DNA of 64,000 nucleotides from Campanula takesimana (taxonomy: Eukaryota; Streptophyta; Magnoliopsida; Asterales; Campanulaceae), in assembly GCA_026119855.1 (NCBI GenBank), contig JAOWBW010001465.1:186001-250000 (forward strand), read 5' to 3'. The notes under the pieces were generated by a model. It ran no database searches. It worked only from the letters and a program-made list of their open reading frames with translations, and had not been told where the DNA came from. This document shows, in pieces, positions 1 to 9,116 of this stretch; within the stretch, counting starts at the first letter, position 1; the number at the start of each line of letters is the position of its first letter. A program made the position numbers and the translations under genes.

Positions 1-1009
1 CAAACGAAGGGTTACTCAACATAATGAAATCAATGGGGGAACAAATGGATACGATTGTCGAGGATGCCCGCCGTAAAGACAATTTGTGGCAAGCCCGTTT
101 CGATATCGACAAGAGGATTCACAAAGAAGAGGTTTTCGAACTCAAGGCCCGTCTTGATTATGAAAGAAGAATTCACGAGGAAGAGGTTTCCGAACTCAAA
201 GCCCGTTTGCAAGAGCTCACCGACGGCAAAGCAAAGTTCAATGGTAAAGCATGCTCAAGTGGCCCGACCCTCAAAAGCTACAAAGGTACCACCAACAACC
301 GAGTTTTCACTCCTCTCCTAGGAGTAACCCAAGCCGAGGCATTTGAAACTTTGGTGGCAAGTGGGAAGGTCAAACCTTTGGAAGGGTACAAGCCGAAGGC
401 GATACTGAAGAATCATGCACATAGTGAATGGTGCGGCTACCACAAGCACAGTGGCCACACTACTGAAGGGTGTTTCCTTCTCCGAAACATCATCCAAGAT
501 TTGATCGACAACGGCGAATTTACCGTGGGTGAAGAGCAACTCATCAAAGAAGTGGCTTGGTTTTGAAATGGGGCTTCAACAAAGAGGACGACGACAAGAA
601 TCTCCGTTTCTCTTTCTCTACCTAGAAATAGGATATAAAAAAAAAAAAAAAGAGTCAAAAGTCCTCTTAAATGTGCATTAAAGTTTTCTTTCGTCCCACT
701 TGTGTGAATGTTCGAGTAAATTATCAAATTAAAGTCGTTCTTGTCCTCATACACTATTCCAAGTTGTTCAATTTAATTCTTGGCAAAATGATGAAAAAAT
801 GTCTAAACACGTTTTAGAACGAAGGCCATCGCTTGAACGCCTAGGGGCTAAACATCGACGACGGCATCAACAACAAAGACATCAAAACATCAACGGCAAA
901 ATCAAGCCAAAGAAAGGTGAAGCAACAACCATGGAGAAAAATCAAGCAATGTTTCAAAGGGGGATTCAAACAAAAAAAAAAAAAAAAAAAAAAAAACCTC
1001 GCTAGGTTG
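1..1009 (+). mobile_element. Element E (Tat-like non-autonomous LTR element), left part
   Basis: This is the interior of an LTR retrotransposon whose 5' LTR lies before the window. It holds the end of a mini-gag frame (3-566). About 440 bases of A-rich non-coding DNA follow, with no recognisable gene, ending at ggttg (1005-1009). Element D is inserted there. E resumes at 10421 with the same ggttg, so the five bases are a target-site duplication. The non-coding part matches D after its gag (about 4072-4475) nearly base for base, so E and D belong to the same or sister families. Confidence 0.85.
3..566 (+). CDS. Capsid-less mini-gag of element E (5' partial)
   Basis: The frame is open from the window edge; in D the homologous frame begins 23 codons further upstream of this point. 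The visible protein has a charged coiled-coil-like segment containing an 18-20 residue duplication built around HKEEV.ELKARL, then a short linker. The C-terminal module carries RVFTPL and ends in a zinc-knuckle-like C-x2-H-x4-H-x4-C (CGYHKHSGHTTEGC). Tat-type gag proteins, such as that of element A here, carry the same N- and C-terminal parts with about 200 residues of capsid between them. That middle is absent here and in D. The frame has no stop. Possible roles are RNA binding or co-assembly with a helper gag, which is inference. Confidence 0.7.
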   Translation, partial: NEGLLNIMKSMGEQMDTIVEDARRKDNLWQARFDIDKRIHKEEVFELKARLDYERRIHEEEVSELKARLQELTDGKAKFNGKACSSGPTLKSYKGTTNNRVFTPLLGVTQAEAFETLVASGKVKPLEGYKPKAILKNHAHSEWCGYHKHSGHTTEGCFLLRNIIQDLIDNGEFTVGEEQLIKEVAWF

Positions 1010-2313
1010 TGTAGTCACCCCAACTTGGACCTCTCACCCCGATGGCATACAAAGTATTTTTATTTAACTTATTTTCATTAATTTCTGTTACTTCGGTTAA
1101 GTTCCTAACTGATTCCGTTAGTTTTGGACTAAACTGCATAACATAATTAACTTTAGAGTCATTTCTGTCATTCTGTCATTTTCACCCGCGGGCACTTCCG
1201 GCACTGTCAGTGAGCCGCGCGCGCGTCCCGCCCCAAAAGCCGGACTCGCGCGCTTCCCATTTTGGCAGTAACAGATTGCACCTTATTTCCCTCCCTTTTC
1301 TTATTTGCAACATCTCTTTCTTGATCACAAAAGACCTCTTTTCTCATCCACATTCATCCCCCCTTCTCTCATTAACTCCCAATCCCAAATTCTAAGCCTT
1401 TTCCCAAAAAACTAATATTTCTTTCATTTATTATTTGATTTCTTTTATTTCTTTTATTTTTCTTTTATTCATTTATCTTATTTGTGATTGGCTCATTCTA
1501 TTTCACATGGATGACCAATTTCCCTCCATCATTTCCCTCTCTTTTTTACCTATAAAAACCATCATCTCCTACCTTGGAAAAGGACCTCATTTTTTTGGAC
1601 TTGGAACTTTCTCTCTACACAAATTCTATATCATTTTCCCTACACAAATTCTCCCAACAAGAGTTTTACACAACGAAACTCTACACAAATCTCTACACAA
1701 CAACATCATTTTCAAGTCCAAGTTTGAAGTCTTCTTTCTAAAGGTACAAGTCTTCTTTTTTTATTCTATTCATGTTCTAGTCAATGTATGCAATCCCCAT
1801 TAATGGGACATGACCAACATGACTACTTCACATATTGAAGTTAGTTAAGGTTATCTCCCTACATTTTAATCTTAACTTTAATTCACCATGTTAATTTCTC
1901 TTCATCTCTTAATGTAATTCTTTAACATTACTTGTTACATGTAATCTTTATCATTAAATAAATAAAACAATTCTATTTTATTTTCCCTTTATTTCCTCTT
2001 TTCTTCTCATCACAATTGTTAGCACATTTCTATTTAATTAATTAAAGGACATGTAAATATTAGAACACCAATAGTAGCAAGACCCGCGTAAGCGGGGCGG
2101 AGTGGGTGTTTAAGTACTTCCCACTCCGTCACCTAACCCCCGAACCCTTCTCTCCCGAATCTCTGGTTTTTGTACATAAATTAGGCTATTTCTAGGTTTT
2201 TCTTATGTTCCTTAAAAAACATAGGTGGCGACTCTAAACAATCTAAAAACAAGTTAGACATCCTAGGATAATTCACCGCTCTAGCCAAGCCGTGGTTCCC
2301 CGGGGTATCTACA
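1010..2313 (+). repeat. 5' LTR of element D
   Basis: The LTR starts TGTAGTCACCCC and ends GGGGTATCTACA. A GC-rich block with repeated GCGCGC motifs lies at about 1190-1260, and a TATA-like box at 1551. The 3' copy starts TGTAGACACCCC, so the 5' copy has mutated near its terminus. Confidence 0.93.
1551..1557 (+). promoter_or_regulatory. TATA box in 5' LTR of D
   Basis: TATAAAA preceded by TTTACC and followed about 50-60 bp downstream by a pyrimidine-rich stretch. Position and sequence are the same in the 3' LTR (9658), as expected for the element's RNA polymerase II promoter. The start site is inferred. Confidence 0.6.
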
Positions 2314-2314
2314 G

Positions 2315-2332
2315 TGGCGACTCCGCTGGGGA
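2315..2332 (+). other. Primer-binding site of element D
   Basis: TGGCGACTCCGCTGGGGA, one base after the LTR end. The same 18 bases follow the LTRs of elements A (44713) and C (63104). This PBS form is known from Ogre/Tat-type gypsy elements and is usually assigned to tRNA-Arg; the tRNA assignment is from memory, not checked. Confidence 0.85.
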
Positions 2333-3063
2333 CGTATTAGAGGGTTAAACTTGCGTTTTTAACTTTTGGTATTCTTATTACTGTTTTCTGGGCATTCTGG
2401 TAAAAAGGGTGGGAAGCGCGCGCCTCTGGCCTTCTTGACCTAAAGCGCGCGCGTCCGACCCTAATTACCAGAATCGCCCGCCTCCTTTCTTGTCCTTCAA
2501 TTCCATGTTTTTGTGCTAACAATTACTGCAGGGGAAAGAATTTTTTATTTAGGGTCAAGGCAATCCCTTGAACCCACTGATTCGCAGGTACTGCCCAGAA
2601 TCGGGCGCCTCTGCCCCTCTTTGTCTAACGCGCGCGCCTCCTGAGTAGGCATCCTAATGTGCGCGCTTCTGGTCATTTTCCAGAAATAGAACAGTGCACA
2701 GAACAGAGTGGTTTTGACAGTGTGTGGGCACCGGGCCTGCACAGAACTTGTTTTATTTTCTGTTTATTTTTATCGGTCACACGGGTGATTCGAAAGTTGT
2801 AATTATGTGCTTAATTGTTTTTTTTTTTATTTCTTTTGAAAAAAAAAAATGTTTTGTCACATGTTAGACCTCACACTACATGCACATATTCTTATCAATT
2901 GCTCACTACATGCACATATTCTTATCATGACTACATGCCGGGGGTGACCTTTGAGCCTCATATTCAAGCCGAGCACAAGCCACACAATTCTAGTCTAGGG
3001 TCTAACACTCCGTGACTCAAGTCGGTTTTTCATGTATCGAGATTTCCCTAAACTAATGTCTTC

Positions 3064-3165
3064 AAATCATACATGCCAACTTGTTGCAATGGACGAAATA
3101 AAACTTCGTCCCCAAAAGTGGGCATTTTGGACGAAAATAAAAATCCGTCCCCGCATGTATGATTT
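3064..3165 (+). ncRNA. Predicted multi-branched RNA structure in the D leader
   Basis: A perfect 13-bp outer stem (AAATCATACATGC 3064-3076 with GCATGTATGATTT 3153-3165) encloses two hairpins. These are GGACGAA/TTCGTCC (3091-3097 with 3105-3111) and GGACG/CGTCC (3129-3133 with 3146-3150). The same layout occurs in element A at 45590-45683, where the outer stem is 9 bp, then a mismatch, then 3 bp. It is probably part of the packaging or dimerisation leader; that role is inference. Confidence 0.55.
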
Positions 3166-3214
3166 ACTACATTAATTTAGTTTAATCCCGTCACATGTAG
3201 GTATCACAAGCGTG

Positions 3215-3275
3215 GTGGAATCCGATGAGTATATGGGACCGCGAGAAGGTCTATATACTAGTGTGACGATTCCAC
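3215..3275 (+). ncRNA. Covarying stem-loop in the D leader
   Basis: The outer stem is GTGGAATC (3215-3222) with GATTCCAC (3268-3275). The inner stem is AGTATATGGGACC (3228-3240) with GGTCTATATACT (3248-3259), with a loop GCGAGAA and one bulged G. In element A the outer stem reads ATGGAATC/GATTCCAT, a compensatory G-C to A-T exchange. It ends about 185 bases before the gag start. Confidence 0.6.
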
Positions 3276-3459
3276 TATTTTTATAGAAACCCTAAAAAGG
3301 ACCACGTCCTTCCGACTTCGTAAATAAAAAAAAAAAAAAAAGAGGGTCGTTTTTCCTTATGTGGTTGAGTCTTTTTCTTTGTTTGTGGGTTAATTCATTT
3401 TATTCAAAAGGTGTTTGTGGGGCCAATCTAAGATCAACCGTGCTCTTCCAATAGGTCCA

Positions 3460-4071
3460 ATGGCTTCCAACGGCAACAACAACAACGGTGGAAATGATTT
3501 CGTGTCCAACGAAGGGTTACTCAACGTAATGAAATCAATGGGGGAACAAATGGATAGGATTGTCGAGGATGCCCGCCGTAAAGACAATTTGTGGCAAGCC
3601 CGTTTCGATATCGACAAGAGGATTCACAAAGAAGAGGTTTCCGAACTCAAGGCCCGTCTTGATTATGAAAGAAGAATTCACAAGGAAGAGGTTTCCGAAC
3701 TCAAATCCCATTTGCAAGAGCTCACCGACAGCAAAGCAAACTTCAATGATAAAGCATGCTCAAGTGGCCCGACCCTCAAAAGCTACAAAGGTACCACCAA
3801 CAACCGAGTTTTCACTCCTCTCCAAGGAGTAAACCAAGCCGAGGCATTTGAAATTTTGGTGGCAAGAGGGAAGATCAAACCTTTGGAGGGGTACAAGCCG
3901 AAGGCGATACTGAAAAATCATGCTCATGGTGAATGGTGCGGCTACCACAAGCATAGTGGCCACACTACCGAAGGGTGCTTCCTTCTCCGAAACATCATCC
4001 AAGATTTGATCGACAACGGTGAATTTACCGTGAGTGAAGAGCAACTCATCAAAGAAGTGGCTTGGTTTTGA
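3460..4071 (+). CDS. Capsid-less mini-gag of element D (203 aa)
   Basis: I chose the ATG at 3460 (MASNGNNNN) because element A has a matching start (MAGDSNTNN at 46055). The frame stays open 15 codons further upstream. Residues about 25-95 form a charged, probably coiled-coil region with a tandem duplication around RIHKEEVSELK. Then comes a linker, a segment with RVFTPL, and near the C-terminus a C-x2-H-x4-H-x4-C knuckle followed by NIIQDLIDNGEF. Compared with A's gag the whole capsid region is missing. The E copy (3-566) is intact and differs by few residues, so the reading frame has survived transposition while the neighbouring pol decayed. Confidence 0.72.
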   Translation: MASNGNNNNGGNDFVSNEGLLNVMKSMGEQMDRIVEDARRKDNLWQARFDIDKRIHKEEVSELKARLDYERRIHKEEVSELKSHLQELTDSKANFNDKACSSGPTLKSYKGTTNNRVFTPLQGVNQAEAFEILVARGKIKPLEGYKPKAILKNHAHGEWCGYHKHSGHTTEGCFLLRNIIQDLIDNGEFTVSEEQLIKEVAWF

Positions 4072-4641
4072 AATGGGGCTTCAACAAAGAGGACGACGAC
4101 AACAATCTCCGTTTCTCTTTCTCTACCTAGTAGTAGGAATAAAAAAAAAAAAAAAAAAAAAGAGTCAAAAGTCCTCTTTTGTGTGCATTAATGTTTTTTC
4201 TCGTCCCATGTTAAGTGTCGAGTCTTCTTATCAAATAAAAGTCGTTCTTGTCCTTATACACTCTTCCAAGTTGTTCGATCTAATTCTTGGCAAAATGATG
4301 AAAAAAATGTCTAAACAAGTTTTAGAACAAGGCCATCACTTGAACGCCTAGGGGATAAACATCGATGCCAACATCAACGACGAAGCCAAGACAAACAAGG
4401 TGGAGCAACAATCATGAAGAAGTCAAGCAAAGTTTTCAAAGGGGGATTAAAAAAAAAAAGAAAAAAAAAGAGCTCGCTAGGTTGAAACCATCAAATCAAC
4501 CTAGGCAAAAGTTAGAGCACACAAAAAAAAAAAAAAAAAAATCCCCCTCAATCAAAGAAGTTCACATCAAGATCATCATCATCATCCACCAACGAAGGAC
4601 GAAGCAACAATTCATCACGAAGAATGGAGAATCCACAAGAA

Positions 4642-4678
4642 CTACGGTGACCTGAGCCTCTACACTGGAGGAACGTAG
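4642..4678 (+). ncRNA. Nested hairpin CTACG...CGTAG, copy 1 in D
   Basis: The outer stem is CTACG/CGTAG and the inner stem CCTC/GAGG, followed directly by GCAACCTGCGGGT. It recurs in E (10619, 13286), A (52808), B (41844, minus) and again in D (7282), with changed but still paired inner stems. Confidence 0.5.
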
Positions 4679-5145
4679 GCAACCTGCGGGTCCGGTCTCA
4701 TGCAAGAAAGAAGATATGTTTAGCCCTAGCGCGTTATGGTGATTGGCCTTCATCTCGAACTTGTCAAGACATCTTTGTACGATTCATTTGCCAATAAATT
4801 AATCACCAAAAAGATTGAACAACTTTCTTAGATTTGGAATCATTTCGCGCTCCTTGTCGAGTCTAGGGACTTCTATTCTTTCTGCATACTCCCAATTTCT
4901 TGCAATCAAATTGGGGCTTTCCTTCTCTTCTCTTTTAATGACTTACTTGTCTTCGCGAGTCATTCAATTCAATAAAAAATACATGTCAAGGGACACTTCC
5001 CTAGTCAAGTCAATGTCACTCATCATTAGTGACAAAAGGTCTCCACCGCAAAATCACATGTCTTATCTCCTCAGCTAGAGTCAATGCACACTTCCTCATC
5101 AATTGAGTAAAAAAAAAAATGATGAAGATGCAAAAGAGATGCCCG

Positions 5146-5175
5146 CTAGATTGAAAACCCGAAAGGGCGGTCTAG
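5146..5175 (+). ncRNA. GNRA-capped hairpin in D
   Basis: The basal stem is CTAGA/TCTAG and the apical stem CCC/GGG, closed by a GAAA tetraloop. The same element occurs twice after pol in A and B and once in E (11123). The basal stem alternates CTAGA/TCTAG and CTAGG/CCTAG. Confidence 0.55.
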
Positions 5176-6189
5176 GAAAAAAAAAGGGTGCGTCATAAAA
5201 AAAATGAGAGAGTGAGAGAGAGAAGGGAAAGAGAAATGGAGATCCCCGGCCTCTAAAGAAGACAAGTTCTACATTGAATCTCCTCAGCAAGTCAATTCCC
5301 CACCGAGTCAACTTTGGGATTGCAAAAGGCTCGACAAAATATAGCACCATCAAAGGTTGTCTTGGGTTATCGGCATCATTCTCCAGCAGTGTGCATTTTT
5401 GGGTTCATGGAAAGAAGGCCCGTGGTAACCAAGACCCATCCGAGAACAAGCCCATCATAAAAGGGCACGAGGTTGCACAAATAACCCATAGCTAGTCAAT
5501 TGGCTTGGGCAGCAAATAGCAACAACATGTGTCTCAGTTTTCAAAGCTTCTAAAGTACGCCGAAAGGCTCCCGAGAAATGGAGTAGCTCTTGCCATGTCC
5601 TCTCATGTTTGTTCCCTCGCACGAGGAAGAGTCACTCTTGATTTGCTCAACAAATGGTGACGCCCTAGGGGCTATGTGACTCAAGGACAAGGACTTCTTT
5701 TGCTTCACTTGACAATCAATACGCCCTAGAGACTATGTTCAAGAAAGATGTGTGAGACTATCCTCAAAGTCTCCCAAAAAGGATGTCAAAAATCCATCTT
5801 GTCGCGTGTGCCCGTGCTCGTTCCCCCAATCAAGGATGGACGTTTCTCGCAATCAATGATGGCACTCTAAGGGCTACGGTCATGTCTTAAAGGCTCCCTT
5901 GGCAAAGAGAAATTAACTCCCCAGCAGTATCCCCAGCCGAGTCATGTGCAACATTGGAAACTTCCTCAATTCAGCACCGAATGTCTCAAGGGGCTTCGCA
6001 ATCTACAATCCTTTAGGCTACAGCATTACAGTAATCCGAGCAAAGGGCAATATTGGGGCTTCGCGACCGACAGTCTTTTGGGCAACAATACTCGAGCAAC
6101 GCAATTTGGGAGTAGTCTTATGGCTCCATGAGAACAATCAAGATTCAAGGGTCTCTCAACACTTCAAGTCAAAGGCCTCTTGGTTTTAA

Positions 6190-6690
6190 ATGAAGACTCC
6201 GATGTTATGAATGAAGTTGATGATTTTTGTTAGAACCCACAGCGAGATTTTGAAGGAAGTCTTAGAGAAAAGGAAAAAGATTCAATATGCTAAACTCTAA
6301 TCAAAACAGGGTTATAGCGGGAAATGCCACGGCCAATCCCAATGTTTCTGCAATTCAGCACCCCCTTCTCCAAGATCAAAAGCACAAGGTGCAGCTCAGA
6401 TAAAGTTGGGCCACAGCACTAGTTGCATCCGAAGATCCGTCATTAGTTCAACTCAAGAAGAGTCAAGCAAGCATACTCATTTGGGACTTTATCACACCAA
6501 GACCTTATCCTCCGCGACTTCGACGGCACCGCAAGACATTACTGCATCCTTTGACATAAGCCCTCAGCCATTTGGGTATCGACCACAATGAGGCCATTCA
6601 TCTCCCCAGTAAGAGCAAGAAGGAGATCTCTATCAAGAATTCTACCAAACGGTACATCCGCTCTCAACGCCGAGCCAATCACGAGATAAT
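6190..6690 (+). pseudogene. Relic of gag linker and protease in element D
   Basis: Nucleotides 6240-6290 resemble A at 47480-47530 (gaagtcttagagaa and neighbours). Nucleotides 6567-6690 resemble A at 47862-47985: both contain gccatttgggt, then a caatga-gcc block, then aag-gcaag and tcaagagttct-like text. The codons for the protease DGGS active site in A (47935-47946) are replaced and stops occur throughout. I see an alignable ancestor but no function. Confidence 0.65.
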
Positions 6691-7281
6691 TTGGGGCTTT
6701 ACAATGAAAGGTCTTCACATCCCGCCATCTACAAGCCCACGACACTTGGGGCTTTGCAATCTCTCGAAGCTTGGCATCAATGATCTCCTCTTGGGGCTTG
6801 CTCACTACAACAACAAAGGGCGATTTACTCGAATGGGCCAAGAGCTGATTTATCTTGGAGCTATGCAAGTCCCTCAAATTTTGGCATCAAAGGCATTCTA
6901 GGGGCTTTACAATTAGCAACCCCTCATCTCGGCATCAAAAGCCTTTTGAAGCCCCATAATCGACAAATCTCTTGGGGCTAGACATCAATCTTCGTTGGGC
7001 ACACCAGCGACAACAGAATTCAAGCGAGACAATCCAGACTTCGACTGAAGATGACTTGATCTTGGGTTGGCTTCACAAGCACACAATGGTTAAAATGATT
7101 CACCCACGAACTAAAAAAAAAAAAAAAAAATCTTTTCCTCGCATGTATGCATATTCTTTCCTTTCTAAAAAAAAAAAAAAAAGAGATTTTTTCTTTCTTT
7201 TTCTCCTTCTATGTGCAAAATTATGTGATTTACTTTGCTTTGCTCCTAGCTTCTCCTCTAGCGTTCTCCATCATCCTTGAA

Positions 7282-7316
7282 TTACGCTGGTCTGATTCTC
7301 TTAAAGGGATACGTAG
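7282..7316 (+). ncRNA. Nested hairpin CTACG...CGTAG, copy 2 in D (degenerate)
   Basis: TTACG pairs with CGTAG (one wobble), with a weak inner stem around TCTCTTAAAGGGA. GCAGCCTTT follows. The E counterpart at 13286-13320 is better preserved. Confidence 0.4.
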
Positions 7317-7811
7317 GCAGCCTTTTGGCACGACCAACTCATCATCCAGAATCATCCAAAATGCCATCTCACCAACCCAACATCAAGAGCATTCTCTCAT
7401 CAATGGACATTCTCCATCAAAGCATCCTCCGCGGACATCAGAAATCCATCTCCACTCAAGCGGCATTGGTAAGTGAAGGTATGAATACATCCAACGCTTT
7501 CCTCAAAATCACACCGCACACAAGATCACTCTCTACATTCTTACTTCTCTCTCAAAGGTGCTTTCAAGATCACATCACACCACGGGCACAATTTCTCTCA
7601 ATCATCATATTTCATGCATGTCCCTGCACAAGCACATATACCTGCAAAGCACATAACAGGTACCACCGTAAATCCAAACAGCATCCGCTACTCAAGGCAC
7701 TTCATCCCCAACAGAAAGTGATTCACAGTCAACTATGACTGCATCCCCATAAAATCAGGCAACCACACGTCATCAGCAACCAAGCATTCCCCAGCAGATT
7801 TCAATCATCAA

Positions 7812-8380
7812 CTCGCTCGCAAACGGGAGCGTATATCAAACCGCTCGCAAACGGGAGCGTTTTCTATCAACTTGCTCGCAAACGGGGGCATGTTATCTCA
7901 AACAGATCGCAAACGGGAGTTCGTCATCAACCGCTCGCAAACGGGAGCGTTTTCTATCACACAGCTCGCAAACGGGAGCGTGTATCAAACCGCTCGCAAA
8001 CGGGAGCGTTTTCTATCAACTTGCTGGCAAACGGGATCATGTTATCTCAGACAACTCGCAAACGGGAGTTCGTCGTCAGCCGCTCGCAAACGGGAGCGTG
8101 TATCAAACCGCTTGCAAACGGGAGCGTTTTCTACCAACTTGCTCGCAAACGGGAGCATGTTATCTCAGACAGCTCGCAAACGGGAGTTCGTCATCAGCCG
8201 CTCGCAAACGGGAGCGTGTATCAAACAGCTCGCAAACGGGAGCGTTTTCTACCAACTTGCTCGCAAACGGGAGCATGTTATCTCAGACAGCTCGCAAACG
8301 GGAGTTTGTCATCAGCCGCTCGCAAACGGGAGCGTGCATCAAACCACTCGCAAACGGGAGTGTGTTATTAAGTCGCTCAC
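7812..8380 (+). repeat. Tandem array 1 of element D: 19 copies of CTCGCAAACGGGAG
   Basis: A 14-bp core is repeated about 19 times at 26-33 bp spacing. Four spacer types (cgtgtatcaaac, cgttttctatcaactt, catgttatctcagaca, ttcgtcatcagc) recur in the same order, giving a higher-order unit of about 120 bp repeated roughly four times. The long frames running through it are by-products of the repeats. Confidence 0.9.
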
Positions 8381-8436
8381 ACAGGGAGCGCACCCCCATC
8401 TTTCACAATTTCAAAATTCCCCTCTTTCTTTAAATT

Positions 8437-8955
8437 GCGGCCGTGGTGGGCCGCCTCAAGCCACCACACCTTTTTAAAAAAAAAATTGTGGCCGTGGTGG
8501 GCCGCCTCAAGCCACCACACCTTTTTCAAATTTTGTGGCCGTGGTGGGCCGCCTCAAGCCACCACACCTTTTTAAAAATTTTGTGGCCGTGGTGGGCCGC
8601 CTCACGCCACCACACCTTTTTAAAAATTTTGTGGCCGTGGTGGGCCGCCTCAAGCCACCACACCTTTTTCAAATTTTGTGGCCGTGGTGGGCCGCCTCAA
8701 GCCACCACACCTTTTTAAAAATTTTGTGGTCGTGGTGGGCCGCCTCAAGCCACCACACCTTTTTAAAATTTTGTGGCCGTGGTGGCCCGCCTCAAGCCAC
8801 CATACCTTTTTTTAAAAAATTTTGTGGCCGTGGTGGGCCGCCTCAAGCCACCACACCTTTTTAAATTTTTGTGGCCGTGGTGGGCCGCCTCAATCCACCA
8901 CACCTTTTTAAAAAAATTTGTGGCCGTGGTGGGCCGCCTCAAGCCACCACACCCT
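8437..8955 (+). repeat. Tandem array 2 of element D: about 11 copies of a 47-50 bp unit
   Basis: Each unit contains GTGGTGG, a 10-base spacer and CCACCAC, so every monomer can form a hairpin, followed by a T/A-rich tail (cacacctttttaaaaattt). Length varies only in the A/T tail. Confidence 0.9.
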
Positions 8956-9051
8956 TTCCATCGGCGAAAGCCGCTCACACAGGGAGCGCACTCCTATCAT
9001 TTGTAATTTCAATTTCCTGCTTTATCGAGTCTTTGTTTCTCTTGTCGATGT

Positions 9052-9116
9052 CCTCGGCGGTAGTTTTTACTTTCGTCGACGCGTTTTGCTTTGCAATCCA
9101 CGTCGCCGAGGGGCTC
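9052..9116 (+). other. Stem-loop and polypurine tract before the 3' LTR of D
   Basis: CCTCGGCG (9052-9059) pairs perfectly with CGCCGAGG (9104-9111), and the right arm runs into the short purine tract GAGGGGCTC touching the LTR. E has the same arms at 14252-14259 and 14304-14311. A and B have diverged versions. Confidence 0.6.

Larger units (their letters stand above)
2333..3459 (+). other. Untranslated leader of element D
   Basis: There are 1.1 kb between the PBS and gag with no coding frame. It has GC-rich blocks with GCGCGC motifs (2414-2455, 2602-2690) and then AT-rich DNA. From about 3060 to 3280 it matches the leader of element A (45586-45800) closely, and that stretch contains the RNA structures listed separately. 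Confidence 0.75.
4072..7810 (+). other. Decayed, non-coding interior of element D
   Basis: No frame of more than about 110 codons, many A-runs and no intact domain. Parts are relics of an A/B-like element: around 6190-6340 the gag C-terminal linker can be aligned, and 6567-6690 aligns with the protease region. Three predicted RNA hairpins lie within it. Element E has the same decayed sequence at 10421-13780, so the decay predates the spread of both copies. Confidence 0.7.

Noticed and set aside
1435..1803. 122-aa ORF repeated at 9542-9910
   Set aside because: Lies across the TATA box in both D LTRs; AT-rich hydrophobic chance translation shared only because the LTRs are duplicates.
7812..8955. 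CRISPR-like regular repeats with spacers
   Set aside because: Spacers recur in four types and the units lie inside a plant LTR element; no cas genes and a eukaryotic context.
7872..8978. Long ORFs over the D arrays (up to 201 aa)
   Set aside because: They are translations of tandem repeats, open in more than one frame, with no start context or homologue.
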